DNA of 11,332 nt from JBBPYR01 sp038199755 (GTDB lineage: Bacteria > Chloroflexota > Ktedonobacteria > Ktedonobacterales > Ktedonobacteraceae): positions 1 to 11,332 of the forward strand of contig JBBPYR010000019.1 of the NCBI GenBank assembly GCA_038199755.1. The letters run 5' to 3'. Below are positions 1 to 7,147 of this stretch, one piece after another. Positions within the stretch are counted from its first letter, which is position 1. Every line of letters starts with the position of its first letter. Under the pieces are notes generated by a model that saw nothing but the letters and a program-made list of their open reading frames with translations, was not told the origin of the DNA and searched no databases. A program made the translations under genes and the position numbers.

Positions 1-2
1 CC

Positions 3-92
3 CTCTTGTTACTTATTTGTGACATGCTGCATGGATTTACCATAGCACTCTGGACAATCCTTGCTGCATGTCTCATTCCTACGAAAATCTAG
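3..92 (+). CDS. C-terminal end of a membrane protein, possibly an MFS transporter (partial, cut by window edge)
   Basis: Frame 3 is open from the window edge for 29 codons and ends at TAG (90-92). The peptide is strongly hydrophobic, contains DMLHGFTIALW, then a helix-like run, and ends LIPTKI. A last transmembrane helix followed by a short basic tail is typical of permeases. The small-residue/HGF..ALW pattern reminds me of the last helix of DHA2-type (EmrB/QacA) drug transporters. That is inference from 29 residues. The rest of the gene would lie to the left of the window. No terminator hairpin is visible after the stop. Confidence 0.45.
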   Translation, partial: LLLLICDMLHGFTIALWTILAACLIPTKI

Positions 93-261
93 GGAAATCT
101 TCACCGTACATGGGGAAATACAACTATCTCTTAACTCAATCATCATACATTCTCTCTTTTCAATATATGCGTTCTGTTAAATAATACACTTGGTTACATA
201 TTTTTGTGTTCGGAAAATGTCTCTATTTATTCTGTTCTTGTAAGAAAGAAGGTGCCCTTCA
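93..261. other. AT-rich intergenic region upstream of the propeller gene
   Basis: These 169 bases contain no convincing ORF. A promoter for the next gene is expected here, but I find only poor -10-like hexamers near 178-187 and no good -35, so I do not call one. Bases 228-240 (TATTCTGTTCTTG) recur exactly in the terminator hairpin downstream of the gene. The Shine-Dalgarno-like AGAAGG at 247-252 lies 9 nt before the ATG. Confidence 0.6.
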
Positions 262-2229
262 ATGAAGAACAAATGGGTGCGTTTCGCGGCTGTGGCCGCC
301 GTTGCCTGTGCGCTATTGATTGGTGTCACAACACGTCTTGTGACCAGCAGTAGCCCGCACGCTGCCAAAGCAGCTGGCAACTTCAACAATTATGCCTCAC
401 TCAGTAGTATGCAAAAACGACTTATCTCTGGTTTTGTCTCCTCTGAACTTGATACGCAGAAGGTAAATGCTGCAAGTGCGCGTCAGCACAATTATTTTCC
501 CACTGCTGGCGATGATCAATGCAGTCTCAAAATTGGCTCTAATATTAAGGTCAATCAGAATTGTGTGAATCTAAGCGACACAAACCTGCAAGGGCGAGCG
601 CAGGCAAACAATGAAACTTCCATTGCTATTGACCCTATGAATTCTAAGCACATCGTTGCCAGTGATAATGATTATCGGCGCGGTGATGGCAACTGCATCG
701 GTGCCTATAGCATCGATGCTGGTCATACGTGGAATGATACACTTGTCCCAATGAGCTTCACCAGTGGTGCTGCTTTTGGGGCGGCCCGCCAATACTGGCA
801 GGCTGGTGGTGATACTGCTGTAGCATGGGACACGAAGGGTAACGTCTATTTCCAGTGTCAGATGTTCCAGCGTGGTGCGCCAACAACCAATAATGTCGAT
901 GCGTCGAGTGCCATCTATGTTTTCCGCTCCACGGGTAACAATGGTGCGTCATGGAACTTCCTCGCTCATCCAGTGATTGAGTACAATGATGTTGCTGGCT
1001 CAGGTGCTGTGCTAGAAGACAAGCCATTGATGACAGTTGACAACCATGTGGGTAGTCCTTTCCAAGATCGTATCTATGACACCTACACTGAGTTCGCGGC
1101 TGATGGTAGTGCTTATATCTGGGAGTCTTATTCCAGTGATTACGGCCAGACCTTTAGCCCGCGTACCCTTGTCAGCTCGACGAGCGCGCTGTGCAACAAC
1201 ACGTTTGGCGTGCCTACCGCACAGGGGACCTGCAACGAGAACCAGTTCTCGCAGCCGTTCACCGGCCCTGATGGTGCATTATATGTTGCCTGGGCAAACT
1301 TCAATTTGGCAGCTGTTCCTACTGCGCCCACGGGCAACGCGACTACGACGACAACAGGTATCGACAATCACTATCAAATGCTGCTGGCCAAGTCGGTTGA
1401 TGGTGGCGCGACCTTCTCCGCACCCGTCAAGGTGGGTGATTACTTTGACTTGCCCGACTGTGCCGCATATCAGGCCGGTGCGGACTTTGGTCGTTCTTGC
1501 GTGCCAGAAAAGGGTAGCACAACAAATTCCATTTTCCGCGCTACCAACTATCCAGTAGGTTCTGTGAATCCGCTGAATAAGAGTGAAGTTGTTGTGACCT
1601 ACGGCTCATACATCAACAAGAATTCTAACGAGAAGAATGGTTGTGTCCCGCAGGGTTTCTCTACTACAACAGGCAATCCTCTATATACAGGGGTGAAGAC
1701 TGCCGGTGCTTGTAACAACGATATTCTTGTCAGCACCTCGGTTGATGGTGGGGCGACGTTTACGGGAACCAGTACGGATCCACGTCTGCTACCGAGTGTG
1801 AACCAGAGTTCTGCACAGAAGACAACCGACCAATGGTGGCAGTGGGCTACGTTTACCTCAAATGGCAAGTTTGTTGTCTCGTACTATGATCGCCAATATG
1901 GTACAGATGAGAATACTGGTTATTCCGACTTCAGTCTATCCGCCTCTAAGGATGCTCTGGCCTTTGCGACACAACGTGCCACATCATCTTCGATGCCACC
2001 GCCCACTCAGTTTAGTGGTGTTTTCTTTGGTGATTACACTGGTCTGGATGCGACGAGTAGCACCGCCTATCCGCTGTGGATGGATACGCGTGATCCAGAG
2101 CTGTTCTTGTGCCCAGGGACAGGGGTGACAGGTGTACCACCTAAAGTCTGCACTGCCAGTGCGACCAATGCTAGCCGTGCCAATGATCAGGACATTTTTG
2201 TGACGGCTTTGCCTTTAAAAACATCCTGA
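262..2229 (+). CDS. Secreted Asp-box (BNR-repeat) beta-propeller protein, sialidase-like fold
   Basis: The 655-residue product starts with a Sec-type signal peptide: basic residues at K2, K4 and R7, a hydrophobic stretch at about 8-22, and a likely cleavage near AKA-AG at about 38. Four clear Asp-box motifs (S-x-D-x-G-x-T-W/F) lie at residues 150-157, 291-298, 378-385 and 493-500. A degenerate one (STGNNGASW) sits between the first two. Asp-boxes mark beta-hairpin turns of six- or seven-bladed propellers such as sialidases. I see no F/Y-R-I-P motif, which true sialidases carry near the N-terminus, so a neuraminidase call is not supported. It is more likely an exported binding or glycan-related propeller of unknown substrate. 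The ATG at 262 is supported by AGAAGG 9 nt upstream. It is probably monocistronic, with a strong hairpin terminator after the stop. Confidence 0.85.
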   Translation: MKNKWVRFAAVAAVACALLIGVTTRLVTSSSPHAAKAAGNFNNYASLSSMQKRLISGFVSSELDTQKVNAASARQHNYFPTAGDDQCSLKIGSNIKVNQNCVNLSDTNLQGRAQANNETSIAIDPMNSKHIVASDNDYRRGDGNCIGAYSIDAGHTWNDTLVPMSFTSGAAFGAARQYWQAGGDTAVAWDTKGNVYFQCQMFQRGAPTTNNVDASSAIYVFRSTGNNGASWNFLAHPVIEYNDVAGSGAVLEDKPLMTVDNHVGSPFQDRIYDTYTEFAADGSAYIWESYSSDYGQTFSPRTLVSSTSALCNNTFGVPTAQGTCNENQFSQPFTGPDGALYVAWANFNLAAVPTAPTGNATTTTTGIDNHYQMLLAKSVDGGATFSAPVKVGDYFDLPDCAAYQAGADFGRSCVPEKGSTTNSIFRATNYPVGSVNPLNKSEVVVTYGSYINKNSNEKNGCVPQGFSTTTGNPLYTGVKTAGACNNDILVSTSVDGGATFTGTSTDPRLLPSVNQSSAQKTTDQWWQWATFTSNGKFVVSYYDRQYGTDENTGYSDFSLSASKDALAFATQRATSSSMPPPTQFSGVFFGDYTGLDATSSTAYPLWMDTRDPELFLCPGTGVTGVPPKVCTASATNASRANDQDIFVTALPLKTS

Positions 2230-2254
2230 TCTCTTAAAAAGAAGTATAGAAGTA

Positions 2255-2319
2255 CAAGAACAGAATAGAACAAAAGTACTGCGTGTCCTACGCGGTACTT
2301 TTGTTCTATTCTGTTCTTG
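2255..2319 (+). terminator. Very long hairpin terminator after the propeller gene
   Basis: Arms 2255-2279 and 2295-2319 are perfect 25-base reverse complements. Between them, T2280/G2294 can form a wobble pair and GCGT/ACGC (2281-2284/2290-2293) pair around a 5-nt GTCCT loop, giving about 30 continuous pairs. The inner part is GC-richer and is followed by a U-rich descending strand starting TTTTGTTCTATT. The ascending strand is correspondingly A-rich. This is the layout of an intrinsic terminator whose A-tract and U-tract are themselves complementary. It starts 26 nt after the stop codon. Confidence 0.75.
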
Positions 2320-2351
2320 ATATAGCAGCCTTGGGAGCTCGCGAAGGGGTT

Positions 2352-2372
2352 GGATGCCCACAAGGGACATCC
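2352..2372. repeat. Small palindromic element, possible dispersed intergenic repeat
   Basis: GGATGCCC (2352-2359), loop ACAA, then GGG, a bulged A and CATCC (to 2372) form an 8-bp interrupted stem. From memory, short palindromes of the type GGGACATCCCTAC are common between genes in Chloroflexota and some Cyanobacteria. Membership in such a family cannot be shown from a single copy. Confidence 0.35.
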
Positions 2373-2488
2373 CTACTGAGGGAAAGTAGGAAAAAGTCCC
2401 GTTTATCTTTTATGAGTGACACACCCTTTTACGATACGTTGTAGTGTATGCAGATACGATAGATAAGTTTAACTGTTTTATTGTTAAT

Positions 2489-2495
2489 GGAAGGA
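2489..2495 (+). promoter_or_regulatory. Ribosome binding site that fixes the protease start
   Basis: GGAAGGA lies 9 nt before ATG 2505. It overlaps the earlier in-frame ATG at 2487 and follows the in-frame TTG at 2481, so neither of those can use it. This supports 2505 as the true start. Confidence 0.7.
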
Positions 2496-2504
2496 ACGCC
2501 TGGT

Positions 2505-5500
2505 ATGTCGTTGCAACCTATGTCATCAGGTGATGGTAGGCGACCCAAGCTCAAGATTTTTACAACTCTTGCAATTCCCTTGCTCGCCCTTATCCTGATT
2601 ACAGGTTTTTTCACATTTCATGTCACCAATCTTTTTCAGGCTTCGCGCTCAGCGTTAGCGAGCGATGTTATACCCTTTTCAGGTACGATCTCTCCACTCA
2701 TGAAGCGTAGTCAGCAAATTGGTTCAATGAATTCACAAAGCAAGATTGATCTTTCAATTGGTTTACGTCCACGCAACCTTGCTACACTCACTGGCTATGT
2801 ACAAGATATGGCGCATCCCAAGTCGGCCAACTATCATCGCTATCTCAATAGCGCACAGGTGGCCAGTCTTTATGCACCGAGCATAAGCGCGCAAGATACC
2901 GTAATGCAATTTCTACAATCATCAGGCTTTACAATTACTCATACCTATAATCATCGTTTATTGATTACTGTCAGTGGTACAGTGGCACAGGTGGAGCAGG
3001 CCTTTCATGTGACGCTGAATGATTATCAAGCTGCTGATGGCCATACCTTCTATGCAAACGGCACAGAGCCACAGGTACCGGCGAATATCGCCCCGCTTTT
3101 GCAAAGTATTAGTGGTCTGAATAATGCTACCCGCTTGACCCATCCACGTATGACGCCGGGAAGCACTCCTGTTGCGTTGGCAACAGTACAGGGGCAGGCG
3201 AGCTCGTGCCCACAAAATGTCGCGCAGAACTGGCTCAATTCGGCCTATGATATTTCTGGCCTGACGACTAGTTATCGTGGGCAAGGCCAAACGGTTGCAC
3301 TTTACGAACTGGCAACGTTCCAGAATAGCGATATTAGCGCGTATGAAGCGTGTTTCGCACCGGGAGCACATATTCCTGTGCAAACCATTGTGACAGGGCA
3401 AGGCACGGTCCCCAGTGATGATGGCATCGCCGAGGTGGAGCTGGACGCAGAATTAGTTACCAGCGTGGCACCACAACTTGGTACGCTCAAAATCTATGAA
3501 GCGGCTAATGATCCAGCTAATCGTCTGGCGGAATGGGCACAGATTGTGCAAGATGCACCCGCGGTTGTGAGCACGAGTTGGGGCGGATGTGAACAACTGT
3601 CAGACCCCAACGAGATTTCCCAAGAAAACGTCTTCTTTACCATGGCAGCGGCCCAAGGCCAGACCATCCTTGCCTCCTCCGGTGATAGTGGCAGTGAGGG
3701 TTGTATGGGGCAGGTTGCGGCAAACAGTCAATTGAACGCGATTGACCCCGCTGCCCAGCCTTTTGTGACAGCGGTTGGCGGTACCTCGGTGATTTGGAAT
3801 GGTACCCGCAATGAAAGCACCTGGAATGATCAGTCTGGTGCTTCTGGCGGTGGCATCAGCCAATACTGGACCGCACCCGCGTGGCAAACTGGCCCAGGTG
3901 TCAACAATAGTTATACAACGGGTACTCCCTGTCACGCGACTGGTGGCGCGTTCTGTCGCGAAATTCCTGATATCTCGTTAAATGCCGACCCCGTGACGGG
4001 CTATGCCATGTATTGTGCGTCGAAGGCCGTTACGTTCTGTAACGGACACGGCCCGTGGTTTACGTTTGGTGGCACCTCTGCTGCTGCCCCCGTTATCGCC
4101 GCCATGACAGCGTTACAAAATCAGTATTTGCTGGCACATGGTAGCTTCAATGTTGGCTTCTTAAATCCCTTGCTGTATCAGATCGCCGCTGGTGGCAATG
4201 CCAGCCAGAACATACATGATATTACGCAGGGACCCAGCAACGATTTCCAGGCCAAAAACGCGGGCGCATATGCCACTACTGCTGGCTATGACTTGGCAAC
4301 AGGTCTGGGCAGCCCAGACGCAGCGCACCTAGCGAGTGCCTATTTGTCACTCTCAAATCAGCGTTCTTCACCTGCTAACAACACATGGTACTTCGCTGAG
4401 GGCAGCGTGGGTGGTGGCTTCCAGGAATACATCACGCTGCAAAATCCTAGTTCGACCGCAGCTGCGCAGGTGAGTATTACTTACTTGTTCGAGTCTAGCA
4501 ACGCCGTGACAGTAAACCATACTGTGAACGCTAGCACACGCTTCACAGTCAGTGTGAATGCCGATTTGCATATTCCCGCGAATGCTACACATCAGTCGAT
4601 ATCGGCGATTGTGCGGGTGATGTCTGGTGGGCCGGGCATTGTCGCCGAGCGGCCTATGTACTTCAATTTTCATGGTATTCAAAGTGGTACTGATGTGGTT
4701 GGCACCACATCACCCGCAACCAGTTACTACTTTCCAGAGGCGGATACACGTAATATAGGGCGCACGTATGCTACCTATCTTACGATGCTCAATCCGAGTA
4801 CTACGCAAAGCGCGCACGTGGTCGTGACGTACTACACTGGCCACTGTGGATTGAGCGGGCAAGCGAACTGTCCCACCCAGGCCGTGACGGTACTCCCGTT
4901 GCATCGTGGTACGGCAACGCCACTGGCGTTCCCGTTGTATCAGCAGATGTCGGTCAAGGTGACATCGGACCTGCCCGTAGTGGTAGAGCGACCGATGTAC
5001 TTTAATGACACGATAGCAAACGCCGGTGGGCATACCACAGGAGCTGCTAGCGAAATTGGTGCGACCAATACGGGCACTGACTGGCTGTTTGCCGAGGGCT
5101 ATACGGGCACGAATTTCCAGGAATATCTGGTACTGGCAAACTTCGGCACCACCGCTACTACGGCTGCTGTGCAATTGAAGTACGAGAATGGGCATACCCA
5201 GACGCTTTCGGTCCCAGTTCCCGCGCTCGGCCAGACATACTTTGACGTGAACAACGCCAATGCACACCCAACAGGCACGTGTGATGTTACCCCTTGCTCG
5301 ACCACTCCGGCGGTCTCGGCAGAGGTGACCGCGACGGCTCCGATTGTGGCTGACCGCCTGATGTACTTCCACTTTGGTGGCAATCGCATTTCTGGTGGCA
5401 CCGACGCCGTTGGTGAGGCGGGACCCGCGGCCCACAACGTCTATGCCTTTGCCGAGGGCTATACGGCAGGTTCTTTCTCTGAGTATCTGACCCTGCAAAA

Positions 5501-5789
5501 CCCCACAAACAATCCTGAAACTGTGGCTGTGACGCTCTTTGTCGATACCTATATCATGCAAGAGCAGGTGACGGTGAAGGCGCATAGTCGTCGTACCGTT
5601 GGCATTAATGCGCTGGTCACGCCCGTGGCACAGGCCTATCCAAATCTTGGCTCGAACTCCTATTCGGTCTCGATGACGATACAGGCATTGGGCAATGGTG
5701 CAACGATTGTGGCTGAGCGACCGATGTACTTCAACTATAGTAATGCCGATCAAGGCGGCACCGATGTGTTGGGGTATGTAGGAGGTTAA
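2505..5789 (+). CDS. S53 family (sedolisin/kumamolisin) serine-carboxyl protease with prodomain and four C-terminal repeats
   Basis: The 1094-residue product is an exported, probably acid-active endopeptidase. A basic N-terminus (R12, R13, K15, K17) precedes a hydrophobic helix at about 18-38, acting as signal peptide or anchor. A pro-kumamolisin activation domain spans about 59-205 and the catalytic core about 229-615. Catalytic residues match the kumamolisin pattern: E310 and D314 in EVELD, oxyanion D394 in SSGDSGS, and nucleophile S525 in GGTSAAAP. The C-terminal calcium site is recognisable at D572 (HDIT.G) and D596 in GYDLATGLGSPD. Residues 628-1094 form four repeats of 113-120 residues. 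Most S53 enzymes end after the core, so this tail of nearly 470 residues is an addition, perhaps for surface attachment or substrate binding. The protein needs autocatalytic removal of the prodomain. The start is chosen from GGAAGGA 9 nt upstream. Terminators before and after indicate a single-gene transcript. Confidence 0.93.
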   Translation: MSLQPMSSGDGRRPKLKIFTTLAIPLLALILITGFFTFHVTNLFQASRSALASDVIPFSGTISPLMKRSQQIGSMNSQSKIDLSIGLRPRNLATLTGYVQDMAHPKSANYHRYLNSAQVASLYAPSISAQDTVMQFLQSSGFTITHTYNHRLLITVSGTVAQVEQAFHVTLNDYQAADGHTFYANGTEPQVPANIAPLLQSISGLNNATRLTHPRMTPGSTPVALATVQGQASSCPQNVAQNWLNSAYDISGLTTSYRGQGQTVALYELATFQNSDISAYEACFAPGAHIPVQTIVTGQGTVPSDDGIAEVELDAELVTSVAPQLGTLKIYEAANDPANRLAEWAQIVQDAPAVVSTSWGGCEQLSDPNEISQENVFFTMAAAQGQTILASSGDSGSEGCMGQVAANSQLNAIDPAAQPFVTAVGGTSVIWNGTRNESTWNDQSGASGGGISQYWTAPAWQTGPGVNNSYTTGTPCHATGGAFCREIPDISLNADPVTGYAMYCASKAVTFCNGHGPWFTFGGTSAAAPVIAAMTALQNQYLLAHGSFNVGFLNPLLYQIAAGGNASQNIHDITQGPSNDFQAKNAGAYATTAGYDLATGLGSPDAAHLASAYLSLSNQRSSPANNTWYFAEGSVGGGFQEYITLQNPSSTAAAQVSITYLFESSNAVTVNHTVNASTRFTVSVNADLHIPANATHQSISAIVRVMSGGPGIVAERPMYFNFHGIQSGTDVVGTTSPATSYYFPEADTRNIGRTYATYLTMLNPSTTQSAHVVVTYYTGHCGLSGQANCPTQAVTVLPLHRGTATPLAFPLYQQMSVKVTSDLPVVVERPMYFNDTIANAGGHTTGAASEIGATNTGTDWLFAEGYTGTNFQEYLVLANFGTTATTAAVQLKYENGHTQTLSVPVPALGQTYFDVNNANAHPTGTCDVTPCSTTPAVSAEVTATAPIVADRLMYFHFGGNRISGGTDAVGEAGPAAHNVYAFAEGYTAGSFSEYLTLQNPTNNPETVAVTLFVDTYIMQEQVTVKAHSRRTVGINALVTPVAQAYPNLGSNSYSVSMTIQALGNGATIVAERPMYFNYSNADQGGTDVLGYVGG
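4386..5786 (+). repeat. Four tandem protein repeats in the C-terminal part of the S53 protease
   Basis: Repeats start at 4386, 4725, 5082 and 5442 (113, 119, 120 and 115 codons). Each opens with W/Y-x-F-x-E (FAEG in three, FPEA in the second), then EYL/TYL..L.N, and closes with V-A/V-E/D-R-x-MYF followed in three copies by a GGTDAVG/GTDVLG-like turn. The beta-rich composition suggests immunoglobulin-like or similar sandwich domains. That fold is inferred. Confidence 0.85.
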
Positions 5790-5814
5790 TGGGGAGTTAA
5801 CAACAAGGCTTTCT

Positions 5815-5861
5815 AGAAGAGCAGCTATCTCGTCTTGGCGAGATAGCTGCTCTTCTTTTTT
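5815..5861 (+). terminator. Intrinsic terminator of the S53 protease gene
   Basis: Arms 5815-5832 and 5839-5856 form a perfect 18-bp stem with a 6-nt loop (TCTTGG) and a T-run at 5856-5861. It starts 25 nt after the protease stop. The convergent lipoprotein gene ends at 5982. In that direction the stem is not followed by a U-run, so it is a proper terminator only for the plus strand, although the stem may also protect the 3' end of the opposite transcript. Confidence 0.92.
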
Positions 5862-5981
5862 GAGAACATGTTGTGATGGTATGCTTTGCGTATGTGATGT
5901 AATTACTTATGCATCTCATTCCTTCATCGTACCTGCTAAAGGGTATGGAGCCGATGGTGAAAAACGTGGCATGACAGGATA

Positions 5982-7031
5982 TTACTGGTACATGACCATC
6001 AACGGCGATGGGTCTAAAGCTAGCACGTCGGCGGGAGACATCAACGGCTTATCGAGCGCATAGAACAGTTTCATGCCGGGATATTGAATCAGCTGATCGT
6101 GATCGAACATGCGGTAATCATCGATCTTGGATCCAGGGTCGCCAAAGCCGTCGATAGAGGTTACAACCTGCACGCCGGGCTTGATCTTGATCTTTTGCCA
6201 ATCGGGAAGCATCGATTCCAAGAACTGGTGAACGATCAAGATTTTGGGTGGCAGGTGTTGTGTTTGCACGAGGTTAGAAAGTTGGTCGATCACCCAGTTG
6301 ATTTCGGATGCGTACATGCGCCCGAAAACCTGATCGGGTATGCCGCCCGGTGGCAGGTCGAACTCAGGGTCAAGTGCTAACTCCACGCCGGGCATTTGCA
6401 GGTATTGCCAGACCAGTCCCACCTCTTTTTGCACGGTGCTATGCCCAAGCTGCATATCAAAAAAGAAGAGGGCATGATTATCGTTGGCAACCTTGATATA
6501 GTGCTCAACCGAGGCGGTAGGCATGCGATAGACCCAGGTGTTATCCTTCATGGGCACAGGCTGCACAACTGGTGTCACATAGTCAAGCGCGGGTACAACG
6601 GGATGAAGAGGGTCGAGGGTAGCATATGCCTGCGCTTGCTCGTGGAGTTTCGTGATGAGATCGCTATCGTTATAAGCGCCAATCGGACCCATCACGGCGG
6701 AGAGCGGGTTGCCATAGAACACTACTAGGCGATGGTCCGGCAAACTGGTATGCCATATCCAAGCGGTAGGTCCGTTGATGCGCCGCAACTGCGCGATATC
6801 CTGATTGTTAGTCGCGATATCAGTGGCTGTAGGTGTGGCAGTCGCACTGGCGCCTGTGACAGCAGTCGGTGTTGGCGTCGCTGCGGGTAACGTAGGTGAG
6901 GCAACGCTTTTGGTCGCACTGGGCTGTGAGGATGCGACCTGTGTTGTCATGCTACTGCAACTCGCAAGGACTATTAATGCACAAATAAGAGCGAGGGGAG
7001 CCATGCGGGGCAGCCCACGAAATAGTAACAT
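5982..7031 (-). CDS. Lipoprotein of unknown function with T/P/A-rich linker and possible (beta/alpha) barrel domain
   Basis: The 349-residue product has a lipoprotein signal: R5/R9, a hydrophobic stretch 11-23 and lipobox LASC with the acceptor at C25. A low-complexity T/P/A/S linker follows to about residue 70, as in proteins held at a distance from the membrane. The remaining roughly 275 residues show alternating hydrophobic strands ending in acidic or polar residues (LVVFYG, VPALDYV, ALFFFDMQ, VELALDPEF, KILIVHQF, VQVVTSIDGFGD, MKLFYALD). This suggests a TIM-barrel with acidic side chains at the strand ends, as in glycoside hydrolases, but I do not recognise the family. GGAG (7038-7041) lies 6 nt before ATG 7031. 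A TTG 12 nt upstream would overlap that site and is rejected. The gene follows the cyclase by 116 nt on the same strand and may share its transcript. Confidence 0.8.
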   Translation of the reverse strand: MLLFRGLPRMAPLALICALIVLASCSSMTTQVASSQPSATKSVASPTLPAATPTPTAVTGASATATPTATDIATNNQDIAQLRRINGPTAWIWHTSLPDHRLVVFYGNPLSAVMGPIGAYNDSDLITKLHEQAQAYATLDPLHPVVPALDYVTPVVQPVPMKDNTWVYRMPTASVEHYIKVANDNHALFFFDMQLGHSTVQKEVGLVWQYLQMPGVELALDPEFDLPPGGIPDQVFGRMYASEINWVIDQLSNLVQTQHLPPKILIVHQFLESMLPDWQKIKIKPGVQVVTSIDGFGDPGSKIDDYRMFDHDQLIQYPGMKLFYALDKPLMSPADVLALDPSPLMVMYQ

Positions 7032-7037
7032 AAATGT

Positions 7038-7041
7038 CTCC
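7038..7041 (-). promoter_or_regulatory. Ribosome binding site deciding the lipoprotein start
   Basis: On the minus strand GGAG precedes ATG (7031-7029) by 6 nt. The longer reading from TTG at 7043 would begin inside this site, so the shorter protein is preferred. Confidence 0.65.
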
Positions 7042-7147
7042 AACCTAGCTAACTATATTCATGCCTGTGAATATAAATGAAGCTTTAACAGATGTCCTAT
7101 AATGTAGAACGGCTTGCAGGCGAAAATAGTAATGATCAGTTTTCGGG

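Larger units (their letters stand above)
2320..2504. other. Intergenic leader region of the S53 protease gene
   Basis: No ORF is supported here. The stretch holds a small hairpin at 2352-2372, a further 5-bp stem (CCTAC 2372-2376 / GTAGG 2386-2390), and the Shine-Dalgarno site of the protease gene. A promoter is expected. TTTACG (2428-2433) and TACGAT (2455-2460) resemble -35 and -10 boxes, but their 21-nt spacing is too wide, so no promoter is called. Confidence 0.5.

Noticed and set aside
1037..1558. 173-codon plus-strand frame inside the propeller gene
   Set aside because: Overlaps the propeller gene in another frame. Its arginine/proline/serine-rich product has no motif and no ribosome site; the Asp-box frame is clearly the coding one.
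228..2319. Propeller gene as an insertion-sequence or integron-type cassette bounded by inverted 13-mers
   Set aside because: There is no transposase, no target-site duplication was seen, and one of the copies is better explained as part of the terminator stem. The matches are kept only as a finding to check.
2481..2504. Earlier starts of the S53 protease at TTG 2481 or ATG 2487
   Set aside because: The Shine-Dalgarno site GGAAGGA (2489-2495) overlaps or follows them and is ideally spaced only for ATG 2505.
4710..5753. 347-codon open frame on the minus strand opposite the protease repeats
   Set aside because: It is fully antisense to the well-supported repeat region, and its composition (many R, H, C and G, no domain pattern) is that of a shadow frame. 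No ribosome site or promoter supports it.
7098..7103. Perfect TATAAT on the plus strand between the cyclase and lipoprotein genes
   Set aside because: No -35 is found 16-18 nt upstream, and the only plus-strand frames downstream are shadows of the cyclase gene.
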